Source: Candidatus Enterococcus moelleringii (GTDB lineage Bacteria > Bacillota > Bacilli > Lactobacillales > Enterococcaceae). Taken from it: a stretch of 64,000 nt of DNA. A program made the translations under genes and the position numbers. Of this stretch, positions 40,039 through 50,039 are shown piece by piece. The notes under the pieces are model-generated. The model was given only the letters and a program-made list of their open reading frames with translations, ran no database searches and was not told where the DNA came from. The stretch covers positions 1 through 64,000 of the forward strand of contig NZ_JAFREM010000025.1 of assembly GCF_017377575.1 (NCBI RefSeq). Reading direction: 5' to 3'. The stretch's first letter is position 1, and each line of letters opens with the position of its first letter.

Positions 40039-42570
40039 ATGGCAAACTTTCTGAGAAAGATGATTGAAAACGATAAAAAAGAATTGAAGCGTTTAGACGG
40101 CATTGCGAACCAAGTCGAGAGCCATGCTGGAGATATGGAGAAGCTTTCCGATGAACAGCTTCGCGCAAAAACAGATGAATTTAGAACCCGTTACCAAAAC
40201 GGTGAAACCTTGGATGAATTATTACCAGAAGCCTTCGCAGTAGTTCGCGAAGCCGCAAAACGGGTATTAGGTTTATATCCTTACCATGTACAGTTAATGG
40301 GTGGTGTGGTCTTACACGACGGCAACATTCCTGAAATGAAAACCGGGGAAGGTAAAACCTTAACCGCCACAATGCCGGTTTATTTGAATGCTTTATCTGG
40401 GGAAGGCGTTCACGTAGTTACCGTCAATGAATATTTGGCAACTCGTGACTCTACCGAAATGGGCGAGCTTTACAATTTCTTAGGCTTAAGCGTTGGTTTA
40501 AACATCAACTCAAAAACAGCTGATGAAAAACGCGATGCCTACACTTGCGATATTACTTATAGTACTAATAATGAATTAGGTTTTGACTACTTGCGAGACA
40601 ACATGGTGGTTTATCGCAGCCAAATGGTTCAACGTCCGTTGAATTATGCAATTGTCGATGAAGTTGACTCCATCTTAATTGATGAAGCTAGAACACCATT
40701 GATTATTTCGGGAGCAGCTGAGAAATCTACGGCGTTGTATACACGTACAGATAATTTTGTTAAACGCCTGCGGGAAGACGACGACTATAAGATCGACGTT
40801 CAATCCAAAACAATTAGCTTAACTGAACAAGGAATCGAAAAAGCGGAAGACAACTTTGGCTTGGAAAACTTGTACGATCTAGAAAATACCGCTTTAACTC
40901 ACCACATTGATCAAGCATTGCGTGCGAACTTTATCATGCTTCGCGACATTGATTACGTGGTTCAAGAAGGCAAAGTATTGATCGTTGACCAATTTACAGG
41001 TCGTATTATGGATGGCCGCCGTTATTCTGATGGCTTGCACCAAGCGATTGAAGCTAAAGAAAGCGTTGAAATTGAAGACGAAACAAAAACAATGGCGACA
41101 ATCACGTTCCAGAACTACTTCCGGATGTACAAAAAACTGTCTGGGATGACTGGTACGGCTAAAACCGAAGAAGAAGAATTCCGTGAAATTTACAATATTG
41201 AAGTTATTCAAATCCCAACCAACCAACCAGTTGTTCGGGAAGACCATGCTGATTTGCTGTATCCAACCTTGGAAAGCAAATTTAAAGCAGTCGTTCAAGA
41301 TATTAAGGAACGTCACCGCAAAGGCCAACCAATCTTGGTAGGTACTGTGGCAGTTGAAACTTCTGAACTATTGTCCGATATGCTGAATCAAGAAAAAATT
41401 CCGCATGAAGTGCTGAACGCTAAAAATCACTTCAAGGAAGCAGAAATCATTATGAACGCTGGGCAAAAGGGTGCTGTAACTATCGCAACCAACATGGCCG
41501 GCCGTGGTACAGATATCAAGTTAGGTCTAGGAGTTGTTGAACTAGGCGGACTTGCGGTTATTGGTACCGAACGTCATGAATCTCGTCGTATTGATAACCA
41601 GCTGCGAGGACGCTCAGGTCGTCAAGGAGATCCTGGGGTTTCACAATTTTACTTGTCTCTTGAAGATGACTTAATGAGACGTTTCGGTTCTGAACGAATC
41701 AAAGCTTTCTTGGATCGCATGAAGGTTGAAGAAGAAGATGCTGTGATTCAAAGTAAAATGTTAACTAAACAAGTAGAATCTGCCCAAAAACGGGTAGAAG
41801 GTAATAACTACGATACTCGTAAAAACGTCTTGCAATACGATGATGTTATGCGGGAACAACGGGAAGTTATCTACAAACAGCGCCAAGATGTAATTATGGA
41901 AGAAAAAGACCTTTCTCAACAATTATTAAACATGGTACGTCGCACGATTTCTCGAGTTGTGGACAGCCATACCCAATTGGAAAAGGATAATTGGAACGTA
42001 GAAAGCATTGTCGATTTTGCTGGAAATGCTTTAGTCCATGAGGATTCAATTTCAGTTGCTGATTTAGCAGATAAAACACCGGAAGAAATGAAAGACTTAT
42101 TGTTCGAACGAGCAAAAGAAGTCTTTGAAGCAAAATCTTCACAACTTCACAGCCCAGAGCAATTGCTGGAATTTGAAAAAGTTGTTATTCTGCGGGTAGT
42201 GGATACTAAATGGACAGATCATATCGATGCAATGGATCAGTTGCGTCAATCGATTGGTTTACGGGCTTATGGCCAAAACAATCCATTGGTTGAATACCAA
42301 ACAGAAGGCTACACGATGTTTGAGGATATGGTTGGAGCAATTGAGTATGAAGTAACTCGTCTGTTCATGAAGGCAGAAATTCGTCAAAACGTTCAACGGG
42401 AACAAGTTGCCGAACCGACAGAAACCCATCCGGTACAAGCAGATGGCGATCCGAAGAACCTAACCAGCACGAAGAGAATGCCTAAGCAAGTAACAAAAGT
42501 TGGACGGAATGATCCATGTCCATGCGGCAGCGGTAAAAAGTACAAGAACTGCCACGGTAAGGGAGAATAA
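40039..42570 (+). CDS. secA: Preprotein translocase ATPase SecA
   Basis: This is the 843-residue motor of the Sec pathway. Walker A is TGEGKTLTA (102-110) and the [13 protein letters not shown] box follows. The preprotein-binding and helical scaffold domains are present, as is the C-terminal zinc finger [13 protein letters not shown] (C827, C829, C838, H839) that binds SecB or ribosomes. The length and motifs are those of SecA1. AAAGGAGTAAG precedes the start. A TGATAAAATAG -10-like element is near 39973. A stem follows, before prfB. Confidence 0.97.
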   Translation: MANFLRKMIENDKKELKRLDGIANQVESHAGDMEKLSDEQLRAKTDEFRTRYQNGETLDELLPEAFAVVREAAKRVLGLYPYHVQLMGGVVLHDGNIPEMKTGEGKTLTATMPVYLNALSGEGVHVVTVNEYLATRDSTEMGELYNFLGLSVGLNINSKTADEKRDAYTCDITYSTNNELGFDYLRDNMVVYRSQMVQRPLNYAIVDEVDSILIDEARTPLIISGAAEKSTALYTRTDNFVKRLREDDDYKIDVQSKTISLTEQGIEKAEDNFGLENLYDLENTALTHHIDQALRANFIMLRDIDYVVQEGKVLIVDQFTGRIMDGRRYSDGLHQAIEAKESVEIEDETKTMATITFQNYFRMYKKLSGMTGTAKTEEEEFREIYNIEVIQIPTNQPVVREDHADLLYPTLESKFKAVVQDIKERHRKGQPILVGTVAVETSELLSDMLNQEKIPHEVLNAKNHFKEAEIIMNAGQKGAVTIATNMAGRGTDIKLGLGVVELGGLAVIGTERHESRRIDNQLRGRSGRQGDPGVSQFYLSLEDDLMRRFGSERIKAFLDRMKVEEEDAVIQSKMLTKQVESAQKRVEGNNYDTRKNVLQYDDVMREQREVIYKQRQDVIMEEKDLSQQLLNMVRRTISRVVDSHTQLEKDNWNVESIVDFAGNALVHEDSISVADLADKTPEEMKDLLFERAKEVFEAKSSQLHSPEQLLEFEKVVILRVVDTKWTDHIDAMDQLRQSIGLRAYGQNNPLVEYQTEGYTMFEDMVGAIEYEVTRLFMKAEIRQNVQREQVAEPTETHPVQADGDPKNLTSTKRMPKQVTKVGRNDPCPCGSGKKYKNCHGKGE

Positions 42571-42589
42571 TTGTAAATCCTAACTATCG

Positions 42590-42627
42590 GACGGGACATA
42601 GTAGCTAAAAAGCTATGTCTCGTCTTT
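42590..42627 (+). terminator. Hairpin between secA and prfB
   Basis: GACGGGACATAG (42590-42601) pairs with CTATGTCTCGTC (42613-42624). Only TTTCT follows, so termination may be partial and allow prfB read-through. Confidence 0.6.
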
Positions 42628-42664
42628 CTATGTTAATTGATCCAAAAAGAAAGAAGGAATGACT

Positions 42665-43775
42665 TTGGAAAATGCAGAGATCAGAAACCTATTGGATACC
42701 ATCCAGGAACAAGTAGACAGCTTTAGGGGGTCTCTTTGACCTAGATCGGCTAGAAGAAGACATTGCTGAAGCCGAGCATCAAATGGCTGATCCCACTTTT
42801 TGGGATGATTCAGAGAAAGCCCAAGAGTTAATCAATAAAAATAATTTGGAAAAAGAAACTTTTACCAAATTTAACAGCATCAAGGATGAAGCCGAAGAAC
42901 TGAATTTGATGGTAGAAATGCAGCAGGAAGAATATGATCCAGAATTGCAGACGGAGCTGGAAGGTCGTTTGTTGAAATTGAAGGATCAAGTAGCCAGCTT
43001 TGAATTATCAATGCTGCTGGATGCACCTTATGACAAAAACAATGCTATTTTGGAGCTGCATCCAGGTGCTGGCGGAACCGAGTCGCAGGATTGGGGTTCG
43101 ATGCTGCTAAGAATGTATACGCGCTGGGCAGAGCAGCACGGCTTTAGTGTCGAAACGCTGGATTATCAGGCCGGTGATGAAGCGGGGATAAAAAGTGTTT
43201 CCCTTATGATTAAAGGCTTGAACGCTTACGGTTATCTTAAGTCAGAAAAGGGTGTTCATCGTTTAGTGCGAATCTCACCATTTGATTCAGCTAATCGTCG
43301 TCATACTTCTTTCTGTTCAGCGGAAGTTATGCCAGAATTAGACGGCACTATTGAAGTTGATATCAATCCAGATGATTTAAAAGTGGATGTTTATCGAGCT
43401 AGCGGTGCCGGGGGTCAGCATATTAACAAGACCTCTTCTGCGGTACGTATTACCCATTTGCCAACTGGGACAGTGGTAGCCAGCCAGGCTCAACGTTCCC
43501 AATTTCATAACCGGGAAACAGCTATGACCATGTTAAAAGCCAAGCTGTATCAGATGGAATTGGATAAAAAAGAACAAGAAGCACTGGCTCTTCGCGGGGA
43601 ACAAATGGATATCGGCTGGGGCTCGCAAATTCGTTCCTATGTGTTCCACCCTTACTCTATGGTCAAGGATCATCGAACAAATTACGAAACCGGAAATGTG
43701 CAAGCGGTCATGGACGGCGATCTCGATCCGTTTATCGATGCTTATCTTAAATGGCATTTAGGTCAAAGCAACTAA
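42665..43775 (+). CDS. prfB: Peptide chain release factor 2, with programmed +1 frameshift
   Basis: This is a 369-residue RF2 made by a +1 frameshift. The first 24 codons (TTG 42665 to CTT 42734-42736) are followed by an in-frame TGA (42737-42739); skipping T42737 continues at GAC 42738. The codon-recognition motif SPF ([11 protein letters not shown]) and the catalytic GGQ (249-251) are intact. TTG 42665 is preferred over ATG 42659 because AGAAGGA abuts the ATG. RF2 releases peptides at UGA and UAA and limits its own synthesis by this shift. It is not a pseudogene. Confidence 0.95.
42725..42740 (+). other. Programmed frameshift site of prfB
   Basis: AGG GGG TCT CTT TGA C contains the internal ribosome-binding-like AGGGGG and the slippery CTT before a UGA stop, the standard bacterial RF2 autoregulatory site. 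Confidence 0.95.
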
Positions 43776-43826
43776 GTTAAATGAAATCAAATTGTAAACT
43801 ACTGAAAGCCTGTTGCAATGTTTCCG

Positions 43827-43835
43827 TGCTATAAT
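43827..43835 (+). promoter_or_regulatory. Extended -10 promoter of ftsEX
   Basis: TG-C-TATAAT, 34 bases upstream of the ftsE start. The -35 is weak. Confidence 0.6.
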
Positions 43836-43869
43836 AGCTAAGAATTTAAGAGGATATGGAGAGATACCC

Positions 43870-44559
43870 ATGATTGAAATGCAAGATGTGGTGAAAAAGT
43901 ATCCCAATAAGACTACGGCGGTCCGTGGCCTTACGGTCAATATTGATCAAGGGGAGTTTGTTTATGTTGTTGGTCCCTCTGGGAGTGGGAAATCAACCTT
44001 TATCAAATTGATGTACCGGGAAGAAAAAGCAACATCTGGGAAGAAATTAGAAGTTGCTGGACATAATTTATTAAAAATTAAGAATCGCGATGTCCCTTAT
44101 TTGCGTCGGGATGTCGGCGTAGTCTTCCAGGATTTCAAATTGCTGCCCCGCAAAACCGTGTATGAAAATGTTGCTTATGCGATGCAAGTAATCGGGCGCA
44201 AACCTCGCGATATTAAAAAGCGAGTAATGGAAGTTTTAGATTTAGTCGGCTTAAAGCATAAAGTCCGCGTTTTTCCAGGCGAATTGTCTGGTGGGGAACA
44301 GCAGCGGGTGTCGATTGCGCGAGCAATTGTCAATACACCGAAAGTATTAATCGCTGATGAACCAACTGGAAACCTTGACCCTGAAACCTCATGGGATATT
44401 ATGAAGCTGTTAGAACGCATCAATGCCCAAGGGACAACGATTGTCATGGCAACCCACAACAAAACAATTGTTGATACGATGCGTCATCGTCTGATTGCGA
44501 TTGAGAATGGCTTGATTGTTCGAGACGAAGCGGGAGGGGAATACGAATTCGATGATTAG
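43870..44559 (+). CDS. ftsE: Cell division ATP-binding protein FtsE
   Basis: This 229-residue ABC ATPase (Walker A GPSGSGKS at 35-42; signature LSGGEQQRVSIARAI; Walker B VLIADEPTGNLDP) acts with FtsX at the division site to activate peptidoglycan hydrolases such as PcsB-type proteins. The start at 43870 has GGAGAG 6 bases upstream. A longer start would include the promoter. It overlaps ftsX by 8 bases. Confidence 0.95.
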   Translation: MIEMQDVVKKYPNKTTAVRGLTVNIDQGEFVYVVGPSGSGKSTFIKLMYREEKATSGKKLEVAGHNLLKIKNRDVPYLRRDVGVVFQDFKLLPRKTVYENVAYAMQVIGRKPRDIKKRVMEVLDLVGLKHKVRVFPGELSGGEQQRVSIARAIVNTPKVLIADEPTGNLDPETSWDIMKLLERINAQGTTIVMATHNKTIVDTMRHRLIAIENGLIVRDEAGGEYEFDD

Positions 44560-45436
44560 AAATTTCTTCCGACATTTGCTGGAAAGTATGAAGAGCTTAA
44601 AACGTAACGGATGGATGACCTTAGCTTCTGTAAGTGCGGTTACCATTACCTTGACGTTAGCTGGTGTCTTTTTAGCAATCATTATGAATGCAACCAAATT
44701 AGCACAAGACGTTGAAGGCAATGTCGACGTGACTGTTTTCGTGGATATTGGTACCACAGAAGACGATTTAAAAGAGATAAAAACAGAATTAGCCGATATT
44801 TCTCATGTAGAAAAGGTGCAGTTCTCCAGCAAAGAAGATCAATTGAAAAAAATCCAGGCGACTTTAGGTGATGCTTGGGATCTGTTTGAAGGAGATAACA
44901 ACCCTCTATATGATGTTTATGTGGTAAGTGCAACAGATTCTCAGTACATTAAGCCGGTAGCTGATCAAGCAAGTCAACTAACCAATGTTAACCGAGCCGA
45001 TTATGGCGGAAGTTCAGCCGATCGGATTATTACGATGGCTGGTGTTGTCAGAACTTGGGGATTAGCTGCAGCTGCTTTACTAATCTTTGTGGCGATTTTC
45101 TTAATTTCCAATACCATTCGGATTACAATTATTTCCCGCAAACGGGAAATCCAAATTATGCGGCTGGTAGGTGCCAAAAACGGCTATATTCGTTGGCCAT
45201 TTTTCTTAGAAGGCGGCTGGATCGGATTAATCGGATCAATCATTCCGATTCTAATTCTGACTTATGGCTACAAGGAAATTTATGAATTAGCTGCGCAATA
45301 TCTAGTGGCGTCTAACATGTATTTACTGACGCCCGGCAATATTGTTTGGAAATTAGATATATTGATGGCAGTTGGAGGGTATTTGATTGGATCTTTAGGG
45401 TCGATCATCTCCATGCGTCGTTTCTTAAAAATTTAA
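44552..45436 (+). CDS. ftsX: Cell division protein FtsX
   Basis: This 294-residue membrane protein has four helices (about 22-44, 165-190, 215-240 and 265-285). A large extracellular loop (about 50-160, with VDVTVFVDIGTTEDD) contacts the hydrolase. The conserved TIRITIISRKREIQIMRLVGA loop contacts FtsE. The start ATG 44552, inside ftsE, follows GGGAGGGG. Confidence 0.94.
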   Translation: MIRNFFRHLLESMKSLKRNGWMTLASVSAVTITLTLAGVFLAIIMNATKLAQDVEGNVDVTVFVDIGTTEDDLKEIKTELADISHVEKVQFSSKEDQLKKIQATLGDAWDLFEGDNNPLYDVYVVSATDSQYIKPVADQASQLTNVNRADYGGSSADRIITMAGVVRTWGLAAAALLIFVAIFLISNTIRITIISRKREIQIMRLVGAKNGYIRWPFFLEGGWIGLIGSIIPILILTYGYKEIYELAAQYLVASNMYLLTPGNIVWKLDILMAVGGYLIGSLGSIISMRRFLKI

Positions 45437-45447
45437 AAAACAAAGCT

Positions 45448-45480
45448 AGTGTTGGTGATCTCTTTCGCCAACACTTTTTT
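45448..45480 (+). terminator. Terminator of ftsEX
   Basis: AGTGTTGG (45448-45455) pairs with CCAACACT (45468-45475), followed by TTTTT. Confidence 0.9.
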
Positions 45481-45513
45481 AGCGGTTGCTGGATGCTGAA
45501 GGGGCATTTACTG

Positions 45514-45542
45514 TTTACATTCAGTGGCTTCTTCGCTATTCT
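45514..45542 (+). promoter_or_regulatory. Promoter of cls
   Basis: TTTACA (45514-45519), 17 bp, TATTCT (45537-45542), 22 bases before the cls ATG. Confidence 0.6.
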
Positions 45543-45564
45543 TTAAAGGAAGGAGTAGTGGGAA

Positions 45565-47016
45565 ATGGTGAATTTTTTGTTGGGACATATGGGCCTTATA
45601 TTTCTAATCGTAAATACGATCTTATCGCTGGTTATTGTTTTTCGTGAGCGAAAAGATACCGTGACTACTTGGGCATGGCTGTTAATTCTAACCTTCCTGC
45701 CGGTGGTTGGTTTTGTCATGTATATTTTTCTAGGCAAAGGAATCTCAAAGGAACGCATCTTTGATTTGAAAATGCAGACCAAAGTCGGTATGAATGTCGA
45801 GATCGAACAGCAGCAGCGGGCCTTGGCTCGAGGTCTTTTTCCTAAACCTTCTACCAACCAAGTGGATCCTAAACAGTTAATTTATATGCTGACGATGTTT
45901 GAAAGTTCACTATACACGACGAATAACGAGGTTACCCTGTATACTGATGGTAGAGAAAAATTCGACGCACTCTTAAACGACATCCAGCAGGCTACGTTAC
46001 ATATCCATATGGAGTACTATATATACAGAAGCGATGCTTTAGGTGTAGAGGTGCGCGATGCGCTGACTGCTGCAGCCAAGCGAGGCGTGAAAGTCCGCTT
46101 GTTGCTGGATGCGTGGGGTTCTACTCAAGTAAATCGCAAGTTCTTTGCTTCGTTGTTGGAAGCAGGCGGTGAAGTAGAATTCTTCTTTCCATTGTTTGTG
46201 CCTTACTTGAATCCCCGCATGAATTATCGGAATCATCGTAAAATTGTGGTGATTGATGGGAAAATTGGCTATACCGGCGGTTTCAATGTTGGTGATGAGT
46301 ACTTAGGTTTGGTGGATCGATTTGGTTACTGGCGGGATAATCATCTCCGGGTGCATGGCGATATTGTTTATTCACTGCAGAACCGTTTTTTGATGGACTG
46401 GAATTCTCAGCATAAAAACGAAGTGCTGTACGAACCGATTTATTTTCCGGAAATTGAATCTGAAGGTCGCTGCGCCTTACAAATTGTTACTAGTGGACCA
46501 GACAGCGAGCATGAACAAATCAAGATGACTTACTTGAAAATGATTAATTTAGCTAAAAAAGAGATTTTGATTCAAACACCTTATTATATCCCAGACGACT
46601 CAATCCATGAAGCGCTAAAATTGGCGTTGCTTTCCGGGGTGAAGGTGCGTATTCAGATCCCCAATAAGCCGGATCATATACTGGTTTATTGGGCTACCTA
46701 TTCATTTGCAGCTGAGCTGTTAGAATATGGTGCGATAATTGAAACCTATGAGAATGGCTTTATTCACGCGAAAACGGTGATTGTGGATGAAGGAATTGCT
46801 TCCGTTGGTTCAGCCAATATTGATGTTCGTTCATTCCAGCTGGATTTTGAAGTAAACACGGTTATTTACGATAGCCAAATTGCCGCTGAGGTCCGGAATG
46901 CGTTTTTCAAGGATTCTGAATTATCGCAAGTCTTAACTCAGGAGCGCTATGATCAGCGCGGTTTAGTGATTAAGTTTAAGGAAGGCATCGCGAGACTAAT
47001 CTCACCATTGTTGTAA
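45565..47016 (+). CDS. cls: Cardiolipin synthase
   Basis: This 483-residue phospholipase-D-superfamily enzyme joins two phosphatidylglycerols to make cardiolipin. Two N-terminal membrane helices (about 5-58, with TVTTWAWLLILTFLPVVGF) are followed by two HKD motifs, HRKIVVID from H224 and HAKTVIVD from H401. In enterococci, cls mutations accompany daptomycin resistance, which is notable given liaXYZ in the same window. Enterococci often have two cls copies, and which one this is cannot be decided here. Confidence 0.94.
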   Translation: MVNFLLGHMGLIFLIVNTILSLVIVFRERKDTVTTWAWLLILTFLPVVGFVMYIFLGKGISKERIFDLKMQTKVGMNVEIEQQQRALARGLFPKPSTNQVDPKQLIYMLTMFESSLYTTNNEVTLYTDGREKFDALLNDIQQATLHIHMEYYIYRSDALGVEVRDALTAAAKRGVKVRLLLDAWGSTQVNRKFFASLLEAGGEVEFFFPLFVPYLNPRMNYRNHRKIVVIDGKIGYTGGFNVGDEYLGLVDRFGYWRDNHLRVHGDIVYSLQNRFLMDWNSQHKNEVLYEPIYFPEIESEGRCALQIVTSGPDSEHEQIKMTYLKMINLAKKEILIQTPYYIPDDSIHEALKLALLSGVKVRIQIPNKPDHILVYWATYSFAAELLEYGAIIETYENGFIHAKTVIVDEGIASVGSANIDVRSFQLDFEVNTVIYDSQIAAEVRNAFFKDSELSQVLTQERYDQRGLVIKFKEGIARLISPLL

Positions 47017-47025
47017 AAATACCTC

Positions 47026-47053
47026 TTGCTCTTTAAAAAGGAAATGGTACAAT
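47026..47053 (+). promoter_or_regulatory. Promoter of pstS
   Basis: TTGCTC (47026-47031), 16 bp, TACAAT (47048-47053). No clear PhoP boxes are seen here, unlike before pstC. Confidence 0.6.
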
Positions 47054-47086
47054 AAACTAGCTTATTTTATTAAAAGGAGAATCCTC

Positions 47087-47935
47087 ATGAAAAAATGGTT
47101 ACTGCCCCTCTTAGGGACTGTACTTTTATTGTCCGGCTGTTCTAAATGGATCGATCGTGGCGAATCAATCACAGCAGTTGGATCATCAGCATTGCAGCCG
47201 TTAGTCGAAACAGTTGCGGAAGAATACCAAAGTGAAAATCCAGGGAAATTTGTTAATGTCCAAGGCGGCGGTAGCGGAACTGGCTTAAGTCAGGTTCAAT
47301 CTGGTGCAGTGGAAATTGGTAATTCAGATGTATTTGCTGAAGAAAAAAGCGGAATCAATGCTGATCAGCTGACAGATCATAAAGTTGCTGTAGTCGGTAT
47401 TACTCCAATCGTTAACAAGAATGTTGGCATTACTGATATTTCTTTAGAAAACTTACGTAAAATCTTTTTAGGCGAAATCACCAACTGGCAGGAAATCGGT
47501 GGAACCGATGAAGATATCGTTATTTTGAACCGGGCATCTGGCAGCGGAACTAGAGCAACCTTTGAAAAATGGGTGCTGGATGGACAAACAGCTATTCGTG
47601 CTCAGGAGCAGGATTCCAGTGGGATGGTTCGGCAAATTGTTGCCGACACACCAGGAGCAATCAGCTACACAGCCTTTTCTTATGTTAGTGATGATGTGCA
47701 AACGTTGAGTATTGATGGTGTTGAACCAACAGATGAAAATGTCACTGAGAATAAATGGCAAATTTGGGCCTATGAACACATGTATACAAAAGGAACGCCA
47801 AGCGAGCTAAGCGCGGAATTTTTAGAATATATTCAATCAGATGCAGTGCAGGAACGTGTGGTTCCTCAACTAGGCTATATCCCAATCTCAGCTATGAAGG
47901 TGGAACGAGATTGGCAAGGAAACGTAATAAACTGA
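47087..47935 (+). CDS. pstS: Phosphate ABC transporter substrate-binding lipoprotein
   Basis: This 282-residue lipoprotein (lipobox LSGC, Cys18) has the PstS phosphate-binding fold. It begins ITAVGSSALQPLVETVAEEY, and the phosphate loops are GGGSGTGLSQV and RASGSGTRATFEKWV. It delivers phosphate to PstCA. It has its own promoter and terminator, so it is expressed apart from pstCABB-phoU. AAAGGAGAA precedes the ATG. Confidence 0.93.
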   Translation: MKKWLLPLLGTVLLLSGCSKWIDRGESITAVGSSALQPLVETVAEEYQSENPGKFVNVQGGGSGTGLSQVQSGAVEIGNSDVFAEEKSGINADQLTDHKVAVVGITPIVNKNVGITDISLENLRKIFLGEITNWQEIGGTDEDIVILNRASGSGTRATFEKWVLDGQTAIRAQEQDSSGMVRQIVADTPGAISYTAFSYVSDDVQTLSIDGVEPTDENVTENKWQIWAYEHMYTKGTPSELSAEFLEYIQSDAVQERVVPQLGYIPISAMKVERDWQGNVIN

Positions 47936-47956
47936 GGCAGCTGTCCTCAGTTTTTT
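47930..47956 (+). terminator. Terminator of pstS
   Basis: AACTGAGG (47930-47937) pairs with CCTCAGTT (47945-47952), followed by TTTT. It overlaps the stop codon. Confidence 0.9.
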
Positions 47957-48108
47957 CTTTTGCAAAAATCTCTGTTTAACTTTCACAATAAAAAGGCTGG
48001 ATAAAGGTTCAGTCAAGACTCAAACTCACTTTAAAGTCAAAAGGTTAATTACTTCAAGTATCTAAAAAAGTGAGCTAAAATTGGGTGAAAGCCTATTCTT
48101 CGACTGAA

Positions 48109-48182
48109 TTTACACAATCTTTACAATTGTCATCCAAGCTTCACACAAGGTTTAACAGAAATTGACGTTCACCTTGTAAAAT
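48109..48182 (+). promoter_or_regulatory. Pho-type promoter of pstCABB-phoU with PhoP half-sites
   Basis: TTTACA (48109-48114), TTTACA (48120-48125), TTCACA (48140-48145) and TTAACA (48152-48157) lie at roughly 11-bp helical spacing in pairs, like PhoP boxes. TAAAAT (48177-48182), with TG one base upstream, is the likely -10. Activation at low phosphate by PhoPR is inferred. The rest of the 47936-48216 gap has no gene. Confidence 0.65.
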
Positions 48183-48216
48183 GAACCCGATAGATTATCG
48201 TATAGGAGGAATATCC

Positions 48217-49149
48217 TTGGAGAATGAAGAAGTAAAAAAAGCACTCACCACAAAATCAAAAAGAGCGCGTATCGAACAACGAGGACGGTTGATCAGTTTT
48301 ATCTGTATCGCGTTAATTGTGTTTGTTGTAGGTGCTATCTTCTATTTTGTTGCCAGCAAAGGTTTGGCTACATTTTTTGTAGATAAAATTAATGTGTTTG
48401 ATTTCTTATTTGGAACGGTTTGGAATCCTAGCGCAACTGGACCAGATGGCCAACCGCTAGTCGGAGCGTTACCAATGATTGTCGGATCGTTTATTGTTAC
48501 TTTTTTGGCGGCGCTTGTTGCAACACCTTTTGCCATTGGTGCAGCGGTCTTTATGACTGAAATTTCGCCTAACAAAGGACAAAAGTTTTTGCAGCCGGTG
48601 ATTGAATTACTGGTGGGAATCCCGTCAGTCGTTTATGGATTTATTGGTTTGACTGTCATCGTTCCGATGGTCCGTTCGGTTTTTGGCGGAACTGGTTTTG
48701 GGATTTTGTCAGGAACCTTTGTATTATTCGTTATGATTTTACCAACGGTAACCACGATGACTGTGGACACGTTGAAGTCTGTACCCCGTTATTATCGTGA
48801 AGCTTCCTTAGCTTTAGGAGGAACACGTTGGCAAACTATTTACAAAGTGGTGCTGCGGGCAGCGATTCCCGGGATTTTAACAGCCGTGGTATTCGGTATG
48901 GCACGGGCATTCGGAGAAGCCTTGGCAATTCAGATGGTTATCGGGAATGCGGCGTTGATGCCTACCAGCTTGACCACACCAGCTTCAACTTTAACATCGA
49001 TCTTAACGATGGGCATTGGTAATACTATCATGGGCACTGTAGAGAACAATGTTCTGTGGTCGTTAGCGTTGATTCTATTGTTTATGTCTTTAGTCTTCAA
49101 TATTTTGATTCGCTACATTGGTAAAAAAGGAGAGATAAAGAATGGATAA
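48217..49149 (+). CDS. pstC: Phosphate ABC transporter permease PstC
   Basis: This 310-residue permease has six membrane helices and the conserved PstC/A loop EASLALGGTRWQTIYKVVL. The start is read as TTG 48217, 6 bases after AGGAGGA. An in-frame ATG at 48181 overlaps the -10 box, so it cannot be used from this promoter. Its end overlaps pstA by 8 bases. Confidence 0.92.
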   Translation: MENEEVKKALTTKSKRARIEQRGRLISFICIALIVFVVGAIFYFVASKGLATFFVDKINVFDFLFGTVWNPSATGPDGQPLVGALPMIVGSFIVTFLAALVATPFAIGAAVFMTEISPNKGQKFLQPVIELLVGIPSVVYGFIGLTVIVPMVRSVFGGTGFGILSGTFVLFVMILPTVTTMTVDTLKSVPRYYREASLALGGTRWQTIYKVVLRAAIPGILTAVVFGMARAFGEALAIQMVIGNAALMPTSLTTPASTLTSILTMGIGNTIMGTVENNVLWSLALILLFMSLVFNILIRYIGKKGEIKNG

Positions 49150-50029
49150 AGCCAAACGCGCGGATAAGATTGCTACAGTAGTCTTATATATTATCTCCGG
49201 ATTGATTGTTTGTATTTTAGCTTTTCTACTATTATATATATTGGTTCGCGGCGTGCCGCATATCTCGTTAGAATTTTTGACTTCACCTTCTAAAGCTTAT
49301 CAAGAAGGCGGCGGGATCGGGATTCAATTGTTCAACTCAATTTACTTACTGTTCATTACGATGCTAATCAGTTTTCCAATTTCTTTAGGCGCAGGGATTT
49401 ATTTGTCTGAGTATGCTAAAGATAATTGGGTAACTGGCTTGATTCGTACATCGATTGAAATTTTGAGTTCATTGCCATCAGTGGTAGTTGGTTTGTTCGG
49501 TTTCTTAGTATTTGTTATTCAGTTTGGTTACGGCTTTTCAATTCTGTCAGGTGCTTTAGCGCTGACTTTGTTCAACCTGCCGCTGCTAACAAGAAATATT
49601 GAGGAATCACTGCGTGCGATCCATTATACTCAGCGGGAAGCCGGACTAGCTTTGGGTCTGTCACGCTGGGAAACAGTCACAAAAATTGTTGTTCCGGATG
49701 CATCTCCAGGAATTTTAACCGGGATTATTTTGAGTTCAGGGCGGATCTTTGGTGAAGCGGCAGCTTTGATTTATACCGCTGGACAAAGTGCACCAGCCTT
49801 AGACTTTTCAAATTGGAATCCTTTAAGTGTTTCAAGTCCCATCAGCATTTTCCGGCAAGCGGAAACGTTGGCGGTTCATATTTGGAAAATCAACACCGAA
49901 GGAACGATGCCAGATGGTGCCAGTGTTTCTGCAGGGGCATCGGCTGTTTTAATTATTGCAGTATTACTGTTCAACTTTGGAGCGCGGGCCATCGGCAAAC
50001 GTCTCCACAAAAAGATGACTTCAGCATAA
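49142..50029 (+). CDS. pstA: Phosphate ABC transporter permease PstA
   Basis: This 295-residue permease has six helices. The coupling loop [26 protein letters not shown] and [15 protein letters not shown] match PstA. It forms the channel with PstC. It starts within the end of pstC after AAAGGAGAG and precedes two pstB genes. Confidence 0.94.
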   Translation: MDKAKRADKIATVVLYIISGLIVCILAFLLLYILVRGVPHISLEFLTSPSKAYQEGGGIGIQLFNSIYLLFITMLISFPISLGAGIYLSEYAKDNWVTGLIRTSIEILSSLPSVVVGLFGFLVFVIQFGYGFSILSGALALTLFNLPLLTRNIEESLRAIHYTQREAGLALGLSRWETVTKIVVPDASPGILTGIILSSGRIFGEAAALIYTAGQSAPALDFSNWNPLSVSSPISIFRQAETLAVHIWKINTEGTMPDGASVSAGASAVLIIAVLLFNFGARAIGKRLHKKMTSA

Positions 50030-50039
50030 GGAGAATTCG

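Noticed and set aside
42659-42739. prfB as a pseudogene with a premature stop
   Set aside because: The in-frame TGA is the standard programmed frameshift site, with all elements and an intact downstream protein.
48181-48216. ATG 48181 as the pstC start
   Set aside because: It overlaps the -10 hexamer of the Pho-type promoter and has no ribosome site. TTG 48217 follows a strong one.
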